NCBI GenBank assembly: GCA_965116245.1
Contig: OZ220497.1
Span: 868,001-932,000 of the forward strand
Origin: Poriferisodalis sp965116245
GTDB taxonomy: Bacteria; Actinomycetota; Acidimicrobiia; Acidimicrobiales; Poriferisodalaceae
Length of the DNA: 64,000 nt
Reading direction: 5' to 3'
Positions 8,336 to 16,709 of this stretch are shown piece by piece; the stretch's first letter is position 1, and each line of letters starts with the position of its first letter. Below the pieces are notes generated by a model that saw nothing but the letters and a program-made list of their open reading frames with translations, did not search any database and had not been told where the DNA came from. The translations under genes and the position numbers were made by a program.

Positions 8336-9265
8336 CTAGCTCGCTCTGCTATTGGCTGGGTCTTGAGCATCAGCCACATACGACGCGGCTGTTCCGGTAC
8401 CTGCCATTAGCTGGCGTGCCAGCGACACTCCGAGCTGTTCGCCATCGCGGTCGCTGCCAGCAACACGCGCAATGCGCGTCCGGTCTGGCGTAGCCAACAT
8501 CGCCGTCATGTTCACGCTTCCGTCGGGATTGATGGTGGCGTAGGCACCGGTTGGTAGATCGCAACCGCCACCGAGTGTTCGCAGGAAGGCGCGCTCGGCG
8601 TGGACACATCTAGTCGTCACATCATCGACGATCTCGCTGACTGCGGTGGTAGTGGCGGCGTCACCGCTGCGGTGCTCTATGGCTATTGCCCCCTGACCAA
8701 CCTGGGGCACCATTTCGTCGTGATTGAATCGCTGTGCTATCTGGTGAGCCTCGCCTAGGCGCTGAAGCGCTGCGACTGCTACCACCACAGCGTCAATGTC
8801 AGCTCGGGAGGCGGCCGCGACTCGACGCGCCATGTTGCCGCGCAAGCCCGCGAAGCGCAGATCTTCTCGAAGCGCTGACAACTGGCACAGACGTCGCTGT
8901 GATCCGGTAGCCACGACTCCGCCGAGAGGGATCGCATCAAGCTCTAACCCGACCAGCGCGTCGCGCGCGTCACCGCGCTCTAGACAGCCAGCCAACCTCA
9001 GGCCCGGTGTCGGCTCCGAGCGCATGTCTTTGGCGCTGTGTACCGCTATGTCGGCGCGTCCGTCGAGCACGGCAGCCTGCACTTCGGTCACGAATACGCC
9101 CCGCCCGGACATCTGCGACATGGCAGTGACCTGATCCAAGTCGCCGCTTGTGGAGACCGGCACGAACTCAATGTCGCCACTTGGTAGTCCGTTTGCACTC
9201 AGCGCAGTAGCAACGAACTGAGCCGCCCACATGGCCAGCGGGCTCGTTCGTGTGGCGATCCTCAC
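8336..9265 (-). CDS. hemC: Porphobilinogen deaminase (hydroxymethylbilane synthase)
   Basis: 309 residues. N-terminus MRIATRTSPLAMWAAQ; AVHSAKDM is the catalytic Asp motif, and GGGCDLPTGAYA holds the Cys that carries the dipyrromethane cofactor. It joins four porphobilinogen units. It lies between hemA and hemD in the same orientation, with 24 bases to hemA. Confidence 0.97.
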   Translation of the reverse strand: MRIATRTSPLAMWAAQFVATALSANGLPSGDIEFVPVSTSGDLDQVTAMSQMSGRGVFVTEVQAAVLDGRADIAVHSAKDMRSEPTPGLRLAGCLERGDARDALVGLELDAIPLGGVVATGSQRRLCQLSALREDLRFAGLRGNMARRVAAASRADIDAVVVAVAALQRLGEAHQIAQRFNHDEMVPQVGQGAIAIEHRSGDAATTTAVSEIVDDVTTRCVHAERAFLRTLGGGCDLPTGAYATINPDGSVNMTAMLATPDRTRIARVAGSDRDGEQLGVSLARQLMAGTGTAASYVADAQDPANSRAS

Positions 9266-9289
9266 TCGGGCAGATCTTCGGGTCAGGTG

Positions 9290-10549
9290 CTAGAGGTCGA
9301 ACAGATCGCGCACTGAATCGGCCAGGCGGTCGCCCTTGGCCTTCCCGGCCGCCGACCTCAACGCGACGGTGGGATGGTGCAACAACTTGTTGATCAGTGC
9401 CGCCGTGGCCCGCTCAAGTGCTTCGCGGGCATCACTGTTGAGGCTGGGGTGTGCCGCCATCGCACGTTCCACCTCGGACTGGCGTATTGCCTCCGCTGTG
9501 GCGCGCAGAGACTCAATCAGTGGTGCCATCTCGCGGGCCGTTCGGCTAAGAGAGAAGCGCTCCATCTCATCAGCCAAGATCGACTCAACTTCTGCCACCT
9601 CCGCGCGCCGACCTACCTGGCCTGTCTCTGCGAAGCGGGACAGATCGTCCATGTCAAGCAGGGTGACGCCAGGAAGGCGAGCCACTGCGTGATCTACATC
9701 GCGAGGCACAGCAATGTCGACAATGAGCAGCGGTCGGGCGGCGCGGCGCTCAATGACCGCTCCGACGCTGGCGTGGTCAACGATGACCGAGGTGGCGCCA
9801 GTTGATGTCAACAGCAGATCAACCTCAACCAAGGCGTCTTCCAATCGACCGAGCGGCACTTGTTGTCCGCCTATGCGAGCAGCTAGGGCTTCGGCGTGCG
9901 AGGGCGTGCGATTGGCCACCTGAACCGTTGCAGGACCTGCCGCTGCGAGCGCAACGATCATGCCTTCGGCCATATCGCCAGCACCCACCACAAGCACCCG
10001 AGCCTTCTCTAGCGTGCCGAGATGGCTCGTGGCCATGCTGACGGCCGCATGACTGATTGAAGCTGTTCCCCGCGATATACCGGTCTGGCTGCGCGCCCGC
10101 TTGCCAGCCGAGATGCCTTGTTGAAACAGTTGGTTCAGTACTGCGCCCGTGGTGCCCTCGGCTCGGGCTAAGTCCCACGAGGTGCGTACTTGGCCCAGGA
10201 TTTCGTGCTCGCCAAGCACCGCCGACTCCAGACCACTCGCCACGCGGAACAGATGACCTGCTGCAGCGTCGTCGTAGTGGATATAGAGATGGTCGGACAA
10301 CTCGGCGGGCGCCACGCCAGAAAGCGTGCAGAAGAAGTCGCGCAGCTCACCGAAGGCCGCGTGGAACTTCTCGGCCACGACGTAGGCCTCGGTTCGGTTA
10401 CAGGTTGACACGACAACCGCTTCACTGACGTTCTCGCATGACGCGAGATCGCCAAGGCGTTTCGGCACGTCGGCGGCGGCAACCGTGCAGCGCTCCAGCA
10501 GCTCAAGCGGCGCACTGCGATGGCTCACGCCCATAACAACGATGGACAC
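9290..10549 (-). CDS. hemA: Glutamyl-tRNA reductase
   Basis: 419 residues. VVSTCNRTEAYVV contains the catalytic Cys of the GluTR family. VLVVGAGDMAEGMIVAL is the NADPH Rossmann motif, and the C-terminal helical dimerisation region (ALINKLLHHPTVALRSAAG) is present. It makes glutamate-1-semialdehyde, which HemL then uses, and it is the first gene of the haem cluster, so regulation of the pathway probably acts on the promoter region upstream of 10549. Confidence 0.97.
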   Translation of the reverse strand: MSIVVMGVSHRSAPLELLERCTVAAADVPKRLGDLASCENVSEAVVVSTCNRTEAYVVAEKFHAAFGELRDFFCTLSGVAPAELSDHLYIHYDDAAAGHLFRVASGLESAVLGEHEILGQVRTSWDLARAEGTTGAVLNQLFQQGISAGKRARSQTGISRGTASISHAAVSMATSHLGTLEKARVLVVGAGDMAEGMIVALAAAGPATVQVANRTPSHAEALAARIGGQQVPLGRLEDALVEVDLLLTSTGATSVIVDHASVGAVIERRAARPLLIVDIAVPRDVDHAVARLPGVTLLDMDDLSRFAETGQVGRRAEVAEVESILADEMERFSLSRTAREMAPLIESLRATAEAIRQSEVERAMAAHPSLNSDAREALERATAALINKLLHHPTVALRSAAGKAKGDRLADSVRDLFDL

Positions 10550-10672
10550 GAGGACTACCCAGGGGTCGGGAATGCGGCAAGTCCATTCTGGCCGGTCCGA
10601 AGCCCCGTTTCCAAACGTTCAGCGAAAGAACTTCCGCAGCGGCCTCAATGCTGCTAGCCCAGCGTAATGGTC

Positions 10673-10762
10673 TCAGTTGAGCGCCACTAGCAGTTGGATT
10701 GTGGCAGCTAGCAGAATGAGTGCCGCTAGCACAGCCAACACGAGCGCTGTTCGAGGCCTCAT
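10673..10762 (-). CDS. Possible 29-residue single-helix membrane peptide
   Basis: ATG at 10762 opens a 29-codon frame, 21 bases after the DUF62 stop and in the same frame. The product starts MRPRTALVLAVL and is almost wholly hydrophobic afterwards, like a small one-pass membrane protein with positive-inside N-terminus. It could be a real small protein between DUF62 and hemA, or a chance reading. No clear ribosome site is seen. Confidence 0.35.
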   Translation of the reverse strand: MRPRTALVLAVLAALILLAATIQLLVALN

Positions 10763-10783
10763 GTCAATGGCACCGGTTGCGAC

Positions 10784-11737
10784 TCATGTCCCGACATTTG
10801 AGACAGCAGTTTCTTGCAGGCTGGCGTGACCGGCTTCGCGAGCCAGGCGGATCTCGGTGCCGGGCAACAGGCCGAGATGGGCAGCGCTGCGACCCGCGAC
10901 TGTCAGCTCAAGCAGCCCGAAGGGATCGTCGCTCAAGGCAAGACCAGTGGTGCCAGCAGCTCCCGCTGGAGCTAGCTGAACCAACCGAGTCGCCGCTTCT
11001 GGAGCATGTGAGCCAACCGCATCCGCTGTCCATTCCGCAAGCAGAACATCACCGAGCGGCTCCAAGAGTTCACGGTTGATGTTGAGTTGCACCGTTCCCC
11101 AACGCGTCACCGATAGCACTTCCGCGGTCACGCAACCATCATCCGCTACTCGCGGCACCGCAACCAGCGATGGCATCAACAACGCTGGATCAATCGGCGT
11201 GCCTAGCGACTCAATGGTCTCGCCCGCCGCTAGCCGGCCCGCTGCGGGAGCAAGCACATCGCGCGACGGATGCGCTACAGACTGTGGATCCACAGACTGT
11301 GAATCTCCAGACTGTGAATCTCCAGTGTCTGGATCCTGGCTGCTTTCTATCGCGATGCGGACTGCGGTATCCGCGCCGCCCACTGCAGCCGTGGCGGCCG
11401 CCAGCACCCCGTTGTCGGGACCCACCAGCATCGATTGACCGTCACCGACCGATACTGCAATAGCGGGCCTGTCCAAGCGGCGCCCCACTGACACGAGCAC
11501 AACGCCGGGTGCGAGGTGAGGCACGCTGCGAACCAACATCAGCGCCGCCGTCCGGGTATCTCCCGGATCGATCTCGTGGCACAAGTCAATAACCGAAGCA
11601 CTTGGAGCAATCTGACGCAGGACCGAGTGAATGACCCCCACAGACTCGTCCGCTGTACCCAGATCACTCAAGCAGGTGACTGTGTTGAAGCCGTTGATTT
11701 GCCTTTGTGAGGGCTCATCTGTTAGAGACTTGCGCAT
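10784..11737 (-). CDS. SAM hydroxide adenosyltransferase (DUF62 family)
   Basis: About 317 residues. TCLSDLGTADESVGVI and VIDLCHEIDPGDTRTAALML match the N-terminal domain of the DUF62/fluorinase superfamily, in which S-adenosylmethionine is split to adenosine and methionine. VGPDNGVL is the conserved loop and the C-terminal beta-barrel domain is present. Enzymes using chloride or fluoride need a special loop that I do not see, so hydroxide transfer is the default. The start is uncertain: ATG 11737 is used, ATG 11752 and TTG 11779 are in frame, and the family core begins only at about residue 20. A 15-bp repeat inserts a Ser/Asp/Gln-rich run (GDSQSGDSQSVDPQSV) in the linker. Confidence 0.85.
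   Translation of the reverse strand: MRKSLTDEPSQRQINGFNTVTCLSDLGTADESVGVIHSVLRQIAPSASVIDLCHEIDPGDTRTAALMLVRSVPHLAPGVVLVSVGRRLDRPAIAVSVGDGQSMLVGPDNGVLAAATAAVGGADTAVRIAIESSQDPDTGDSQSGDSQSVDPQSVAHPSRDVLAPAAGRLAAGETIESLGTPIDPALLMPSLVAVPRVADDGCVTAEVLSVTRWGTVQLNINRELLEPLGDVLLAEWTADAVGSHAPEAATRLVQLAPAGAAGTTGLALSDDPFGLLELTVAGRSAAHLGLLPGTEIRLAREAGHASLQETAVSNVGT
11276..11335. repeat. 15-bp in-frame tandem repeat inside the DUF62 gene
   Basis: Copies built on CAGACTGTGAATCTC repeat about four times, encoding pentads of the type GDSQS on the minus strand. The unit length of 15 keeps the frame open. It falls in the linker between the two domains. Confidence 0.85.
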
Positions 11738-11860
11738 TGAAGATGTGTGCATCAAAGACGATTCATCGAAGCCTGTCAATCACAGCCGCATTCATCAAGA
11801 TTTGTACATCGAAACTGGGCTTGAGTGCGATGGGCTTGTTTGGGCTGTCGATCATGTCGC

Positions 11861-12652
11861 TCAAGCCTTACCGAGTTCAGCGGAACGGCGAGTGGCAGCT
11901 TCTACCGCCGCGGCGAAAGCGGCCCTAACCCCGTGACGTTCCAACTCGCGCAGCCCCGCCGCGGTTGTGCCGCCAGGCGAGGTCACGTCAGCCCGCAGAT
12001 CGGCAGGTGAACGGCCACTAGCCAGTAGCGCCGAGGCACCCGCCAGGGTCTGGCGGCTCAGTGCTGTGGCCACGGGGCGGCTCAGGCCCATGAGCACCCC
12101 CGCTTCGATCATCGCTTCCGCCACCAGAAAAACGTACGCCGGACCAGACCCCGAAAGGCCGGTGACCGCGTCCATCAGGGATTCCGGGACGCGCTCGACA
12201 CTGCCCACTGCACCGAGCACATCCTCGGCCCACCCCAGATCGGCCTCGTCAACATGTTCGTTTCCGCAGATAGCCGCCGCACCCTGGGATACCAGCGCAG
12301 GTGTATTGGGCATGCACCGCACAATCGGGGTTGCGGAGCCCGCCGCAGCGCCCAGAGCTGCAAGCGTTACACCGGCGGCAATGGAGAGGATGCGATCGGT
12401 GCCCGCTGCGACAACCTCAGATGCAACAGCCGAAACCACGTCTGGCTTGGTGGCCAAAACCGCTCCTGCTGAGGCCGGAAAACTGTCCGAAACGGCAACT
12501 TCGTAGCTACGAGCCAACTCGTCACGACGTTCCGGAATCGGCTCTACCACGCAAATGCCGCTGACACTGCGGCCCGCCGCAAGCAAACCACCCAGCAGTG
12601 CTTCGCCCATCTTGCCGCCGCCCACGATCAGCAGATCAACCCGGTCGCCCAT
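11861..12652 (-). CDS. proC: Pyrroline-5-carboxylate reductase
   Basis: 263 residues from ATG 12652 (a GTG at 12673 would add seven). LLIVGGGKMGEALLGGLL is the NAD(P)H-binding start. RCMPNTPALVSQGAAAI and the MDAVTGLSGSGPAYVFLVAEAM block with the Pro-binding Ser/Gly region are classic ProC. It performs the last step of proline synthesis. It sits on the minus strand upstream of the DUF62 gene with about 120 bases between. Confidence 0.96.
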   Translation of the reverse strand: MGDRVDLLIVGGGKMGEALLGGLLAAGRSVSGICVVEPIPERRDELARSYEVAVSDSFPASAGAVLATKPDVVSAVASEVVAAGTDRILSIAAGVTLAALGAAAGSATPIVRCMPNTPALVSQGAAAICGNEHVDEADLGWAEDVLGAVGSVERVPESLMDAVTGLSGSGPAYVFLVAEAMIEAGVLMGLSRPVATALSRQTLAGASALLASGRSPADLRADVTSPGGTTAAGLRELERHGVRAAFAAAVEAATRRSAELGKA

Positions 12653-13024
12653 GTGGTCACGGTACCCGACCACGTCTTTGCAACTACTGAGCAGCTCCAG
12701 CGAAGCTGGGCTATAGGTATGTCTGGGGACACAGGACCGTCCGGCACTGGTTTCTCAGGGTTGGCGCACGCAAGGCCGTTCGTACACCACGCCAGTCTGG
12801 CTAAAGCCGGGGCACTCGTCTTGAGTGGAACACTTCCCTGCGTGCCTGCTGTCGAATGCCCCGGCAAGCGCACAATGAACCAGAGAAGACCGATAGTTGT
12901 CCAACCAATTTGCTGGACCGCACAAGTAGCTGGACCGCACAAGCTGGAGGAGGCGTGATGCTGAGTTAGTGCTGCTGTTCAGGCCTGTCTTGTCCATCTC
13001 GCCTGACCGTGGGCCTACGGTTGC
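12653..13024. other. Intergenic stretch without a credible gene
   Basis: About 370 bases between the YbjN-like gene and proC, both on the minus strand. Open frames here are short and lack family features. The only distinct element is a perfect 17-bp direct repeat at 12912-12945. The proC promoter should lie in this stretch. Confidence 0.5.
12912..12945. repeat. 17-bp tandem repeat, two copies
   Basis: GCTGGACCGCACAAGTA followed by GCTGGACCGCACAAGCT in non-coding DNA. Confidence 0.8.
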
Positions 13025-13564
13025 CTAGTTGGCTGCTGGGTTTGCTGATGGGACAGTCTGCTGCTGGAAGCCCAGCCGGAGCAGCGTCACGAAGTCCCGC
13101 TCTATGTATGACCAGAGCGATCCGATGATCCGATCAAGTTCGTCTTCGTCTACGCAGTGAGTTGGCAACTCCCCAGTCAAGTACAGGGCATCTTCGGGGC
13201 CGATGCCGTACTGGGCACCTACCAGCGAGTAGTTGCGGCGCAACACGAATTTGGCCACCTGATGTGGTTGGTGGTGCGGCGTTGGGAGCACATAGGACTC
13301 ATAGGCCAATGTGCGCTGACGCAATGTCAACCAGACGGCGATCACGTCGCGGGACTCGCCAGCTAGGCGGACGTACCAACGTCGCGGCACCTCGGTGTCA
13401 CGGGTCACATCAAGTAGCAGCGGACGTTCAGACAAGTCAGGTTCAGACAAGCCAGATTCAGACAATCCAGTGTGAGCCTGTGCGCGAGCCCAGCCAGCCA
13501 ACCAGTCGTCCACGCGAGCCTCAAGTTGAACCAGCTCGGTTTCGGTCGCGGGGCGGCGGGTCAC
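13025..13564 (-). CDS. YbjN-domain protein next to mshA
   Basis: 179 residues from GTG 13564. The core (RRWYVRLAGESRDVIAVWLT, TLAYESYVLP, KFVLRRNYSLVGAQYGI, DALYLTGELP) resembles the actinobacterial YbjN-like family, which has a tetratricopeptide-free alpha/beta chaperone-like fold. In mycobacteria the homologue lies directly after mshA, as it does here (24 bases after the mshA stop). Function is unknown; a link to mycothiol or to the phosphoglycerate mutase gene is only positional. A 15-bp repeat encodes the run GLSESGLSEPDLSE near residues 32-45. Confidence 0.85.
   Translation of the reverse strand: MTRRPATETELVQLEARVDDWLAGWARAQAHTGLSESGLSEPDLSERPLLLDVTRDTEVPRRWYVRLAGESRDVIAVWLTLRQRTLAYESYVLPTPHHQPHQVAKFVLRRNYSLVGAQYGIGPEDALYLTGELPTHCVDEDELDRIIGSLWSYIERDFVTLLRLGFQQQTVPSANPAAN
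13426..13470. repeat. 15-bp in-frame tandem repeat in the YbjN-like gene
   Basis: Three exact-length units: GTTCAGACAAGTCAG, GTTCAGACAAGCCAG and ATTCAGACAATCCAG. They encode pentapeptide repeats (LSESG-like) on the minus strand. Confidence 0.9.
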
Positions 13565-13588
13565 GTCACGAATCCAGAAATCGGCTTC

Positions 13589-15082
13589 TCACACGCAAGC
13601 AATCAGGTCGCGGCGAGCCGCGGCCTGCAACACTTTGAGCGCTGTGACTGCGCTCGCGCGCCAACTGAAACGTTCCGCGCGCCTAGAACCAGCATCGCCG
13701 AGTCGCAGCGCCAACAGCGGATCAGCGAGAATCTCAATCACGCGGCCAGCAAAAGCGGCTCCGTCGCGGCCAACTACTAGGTAGCCCGTACGTCCGTCAA
13801 CGACGTTGTCTCGCAGACCACCCACATCGGACGACACGACTGGCGTCCCACACGCTGCGGCTTCAAGCGCAACCAGTCCGAATGACTCCGACCTACTTGG
13901 AACCAGGCACACGTCGGCTGCCCGGTAGTAGGTCGACAACAGGTGATGCGGAAGTGGGTCCACGAACCGCACGTGGCGAGCAACCGCGAGCTCGTCGGCC
14001 ATTTCTTTCAATCGGTTCAGTGTGGCCTGGCCGTCGGGGCCGCTGGGACCTCCAACGATGACCAGTTGAGCATTGGCGCCCACTGCGGCGGCGGCTCGGG
14101 TGGCAGCGAGAGTCTCAATGGCTAGCTCGGCCCCCTTGAGAGGTTGCAGGCGACCCACAAAGAGCAGCATCGGGCCCGCAGGTAGCCCGATCGCCGAGCG
14201 AGCCGCGTGACGCTGACCCGGCGCAAAGATGGCCCGGTCCACGCCCGGGGTCAACACATGGAGTCGCTCCGGGGGAGCGCCGTACAGCGACCTAAGTTGC
14301 AGCGCTTCAGCGTCGCCCGAGGTGAACACGGTGTCGGCGCAGTCAATGACCCGCTGCTCCGCCGCAACGCGATGACGCGGCTCGGCATCGCCAGCGTTGG
14401 TTTTGACACGTCCCAACGTGTGAAACGTGACGGCCAAAGGCACACCCAAGTGGTGTTTCAGTTCGTGCCCCGCTACACCGCTCAGCCAGTAATGGGCATG
14501 GATGGCGTCAACCGGTCGGCGTGCCAGGTGCTCGCCTACGTTGTCAGCAAATGTGGATATGACCGCCGGTAGGTCCTCTTTGTGCAGCGAGGGCGCACCG
14601 GCGTCTACCTGGGTCACGCTTACCCCAGATTCAATTTCGATGGTGGCCGGCCCATTGTGAGTTGACCCATTTCTGGAGGGCTTAATGTCAGCCGCCCCGA
14701 TGTCGATGGGCATTGGGCTGAACGGCCCCATATCAGCCGGGCCTACACGGGATTGCCCCACGGTGGAGGGTTTGATGCTGGCGGTAGCGGGCTCGCCGAA
14801 CCGTGATGTGTCGCCAACCTGCGACAGCCCAGCCTTAGACAACCCGGAGTTCGATATCCCGGCTTCTGAGATACCGGTTTCTGAGATACCGGCTTTTGGG
14901 GGCCCAGCTTCTGGGGGCCCAGATTTTGGGGGTCCAGCGCGGCGCGTGTAGATGTCGCAGTCAACACCGAGATGTGCCAGAGCGGTAGTGAGTTCGCGTA
15001 CGTAGACGTTTAGACCGCCACCGTCGCCGCTGCCTGGTTGTTGCACCGGCGAGGTGTGCATACACAAGACCGCAACCCTCAC
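13589..15082 (-). CDS. mshA: D-inositol-3-phosphate glycosyltransferase (mycothiol synthesis) with a repeat insertion
   Basis: 497 residues from GTG 15082. The GT-B glycosyltransferase core is clear: MHTSPVQQPGSGDGGGLNVY at the N-terminus (UDP-GlcNAc/acceptor loop), HAHYWLSGVAGHELKHHLGV, FVGRLQPLKGAELAIETLA and the donor-binding PSRSESFGLVALEAAACGTP. It makes GlcNAc-Ins-P, the first committed step of mycothiol. Between about residues 48 and 155 there is an extra low-complexity segment of pentads (GPPKS, GPPEA, GISET, GISEA, GLSKA) that normal MshA lacks; usual proteins are about 420-480 residues. The insertion replaces the short loop before SVTQVDAGAPSLHKEDLP, so the catalytic core should be intact. 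Confidence 0.93.
   Translation of the reverse strand: MRVAVLCMHTSPVQQPGSGDGGGLNVYVRELTTALAHLGVDCDIYTRRAGPPKSGPPEAGPPKAGISETGISEAGISNSGLSKAGLSQVGDTSRFGEPATASIKPSTVGQSRVGPADMGPFSPMPIDIGAADIKPSRNGSTHNGPATIEIESGVSVTQVDAGAPSLHKEDLPAVISTFADNVGEHLARRPVDAIHAHYWLSGVAGHELKHHLGVPLAVTFHTLGRVKTNAGDAEPRHRVAAEQRVIDCADTVFTSGDAEALQLRSLYGAPPERLHVLTPGVDRAIFAPGQRHAARSAIGLPAGPMLLFVGRLQPLKGAELAIETLAATRAAAAVGANAQLVIVGGPSGPDGQATLNRLKEMADELAVARHVRFVDPLPHHLLSTYYRAADVCLVPSRSESFGLVALEAAACGTPVVSSDVGGLRDNVVDGRTGYLVVGRDGAAFAGRVIEILADPLLALRLGDAGSRRAERFSWRASAVTALKVLQAAARRDLIACV
14819..14938. repeat. 15-bp tandem repeat array inside mshA
   Basis: At least five consecutive 15-base units from 14864 (for example TTCTGAGATACCGGT, TTTTGGGGGCCCAGC, TTTTGGGGGTCCAGC), preceded by more divergent units back to about 14819. 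They keep the frame and encode GISE-, GPPK- and GLSK-type pentads. Confidence 0.9.
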
Positions 15083-15255
15083 AGCGCGACTCCCGTCGAA
15101 AGCGCGACGCAGATAGACGGACTATGCGACACGCCAGGAGTCACAGCAGGAGCCACGGACGGTAACGCTACGCAGAACGTTGAAGCGCCGCTAAGTCGTC
15201 GCGACAGTGAGCAAACCGACCGTGCGCTCAAGACCATGCGCTCTTGACCATACGT

Positions 15256-16401
15256 TCATACAGATACGAGCCCCAGGCCCCACATCCAAACCAAGGCTGT
15301 AACACTTAGCGAGTCCAGCCTGCGAACAGCCCATTCCCGCCTCGCTCGCTGCCAAGCGCCCTGGCTCCCGCCGACATCCGACGAGGCCACATCGCGGTCA
15401 TCGGCTTGAGCCGTTCGCTTCGGCCCCGACTCATTCGACCCATGCTGATTTGACCGAGACTGAGTTGACCCAGACTGAGTTGATCCATGGGCAAGCCGAG
15501 ATGTCTTGCGCGCAGCCAGTGCCGTGTTCGATCGGGCCGTAGCTGGGCCTAGCGGCAACGTCAGTACAGCGATCGCTCCGAATCTGACAACATCACTGGG
15601 CACGAACGGCGGCACGCTCAAACCAGTCAAGGCGAGAATGACAGTCGCCGCTGCGACTCCTCCGGCCAGCGGACCGCGCAGGCCTGGAGGCTGACCCGCT
15701 GCGCTTAGGTGGGAACCAGCGTCGTAGGCAGAAGCCGCGCACACGAGCACGAGCGCTGCGCCGAGCGAGTATTTGGCAATCGCCGCCAAGCACGCAGCCG
15801 TAACCCCGACCTGCATCCATGCACGAATCAACAAGTACCCACGAACGATGCCTGCCGCCGCGGGTATTTCGAATCTGGGCGCGGCAATCCGGCGCACTCC
15901 TACTCGGGACACAGGCGCTTGGCGTGCTTTAGGCGCCGAGGACGTATGGGAGTGTGGTGGTTGCAAAGCACTCGACACCAGGACGCTCACGGCGATGGAT
16001 GCGCCGATTACCGCACCGGCCAAACGGGTGTCCAGCACACCGGCGCATCCGATTGCACCCGCCAGCACAGCCGCTGGCGCACGGTAACTCGCAGGCAGGA
16101 CTGGCCTTGCGGGTGCCGCTTCCTCAGCCGAAACTTCGGCAGCCGATGATCGGGGCCCTAACAATCTGGGCGCAGGGCCGCTACAAGTCACGCCCACGGA
16201 TTGCCATGCTGCGATCATGGCAATCGCCGTCATGGTGAGTCCAAACGTTTCAGCACCGGCCCGCAGGGCGCCGATCTGCACAACAAACCAGATGAGTCCT
16301 GCACTGATGCTGGCGTCGCGCAGCGCTACGCCAGGACCAAGCCACCACACAACTGAGTAGATGCGCGGCCGCGCCAGCCCGAGACCGGGCGCCGCTTTCA
16401 C
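15256..16401 (-). CDS. Polytopic membrane protein resembling a degenerate CdsA
   Basis: 381 residues from GTG 16401. Several hydrophobic helices span the protein. In the C-terminal half, LVCAASAYDAGSHL, a GPLAGG turn, VPPFVPSDVVRFG, LTLPLGPATARSN and a final RRLDSLSVTALVWMWGLGL follow the order of CDP-diacylglycerol synthase landmarks (KDxxAY..., EGxxGG, GDLxES, DRxDSLxxxAP). The catalytic Lys-Asp and acidic residues are missing, so activity is doubtful. This reading is inference from motif order. It lies between the moaD-like gene and mshA. A 15-bp repeat inserts GSTQSGSTQSRSNQHGSNES before the last helix. Confidence 0.7.
   Translation of the reverse strand: MKAAPGLGLARPRIYSVVWWLGPGVALRDASISAGLIWFVVQIGALRAGAETFGLTMTAIAMIAAWQSVGVTCSGPAPRLLGPRSSAAEVSAEEAAPARPVLPASYRAPAAVLAGAIGCAGVLDTRLAGAVIGASIAVSVLVSSALQPPHSHTSSAPKARQAPVSRVGVRRIAAPRFEIPAAAGIVRGYLLIRAWMQVGVTAACLAAIAKYSLGAALVLVCAASAYDAGSHLSAAGQPPGLRGPLAGGVAAATVILALTGLSVPPFVPSDVVRFGAIAVLTLPLGPATARSNTALAARKTSRLAHGSTQSGSTQSRSNQHGSNESGPKRTAQADDRDVASSDVGGSQGAWQRARREWAVRRLDSLSVTALVWMWGLGLVSV
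15428..15487. repeat. 15-bp in-frame tandem repeat in the CdsA-like gene
   Basis: Four units: GACTCATTCGACCCA, TGCTGATTTGACCGA, GACTGAGTTGACCCA and GACTGAGTTGATCCA, encoding GSTQS-type pentads on the minus strand. Confidence 0.9.
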
Positions 16402-16415
16402 CGCGTCGGTGCCGC

Positions 16416-16658
16416 TCAGCCGCCCGAGACGGGCGGCAGGACGGCGATCTCGTCGCCACTATTGAGTTGCGTACCGTCTAGCGCCGGTTCACCATTCAGC
16501 CAGACCCTGCTGGCCGTTAGCACAGCACTGAAGTCCTCGCCAAAACTTGCCTTCGCCCAATCCAGCGCTTCTGCCACCGATGTCGCTTCGGTTTGAGTGC
16601 TGCCAATACCAGCCGCTTCGCGCGCTCCCGCGAACAGACGGATCGTTACCACCGGCAT
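16416..16658 (-). CDS. MoaD/ThiS-like sulfur-carrier protein
   Basis: 80 residues from ATG 16658. VTIRLFAGAREAAG is the typical MoaD start, NGEPALDGTQLNSGDEIAVLPPVSGG is the beta-grasp end, and the chain stops at the Gly-Gly tail needed for adenylation and thiocarboxylation. It should supply sulfur for molybdopterin. No other molybdenum-cofactor genes are in the window. It ends 14 bases before the CdsA-like gene and is divergent to the phosphatase gene at 16710. Confidence 0.9.
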   Translation of the reverse strand: MPVVTIRLFAGAREAAGIGSTQTEATSVAEALDWAKASFGEDFSAVLTASRVWLNGEPALDGTQLNSGDEIAVLPPVSGG

Positions 16659-16709
16659 CGCCCGAAGACTACTGAGCACTGCTGCGATGGCCCGATACGG
16701 TGGGGTGAC

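Noticed and set aside
10784..11737. Fluorinase or chlorinase in the DUF62 gene
   Set aside because: The overall family fits, but the extra loop of the halogenases is not visible, so hydroxide transfer is the safer reading.
14819..14938. CRISPR array in mshA
   Set aside because: Units are 15 bases, adjacent without spacers, and in frame with the protein; there are no Cas genes.
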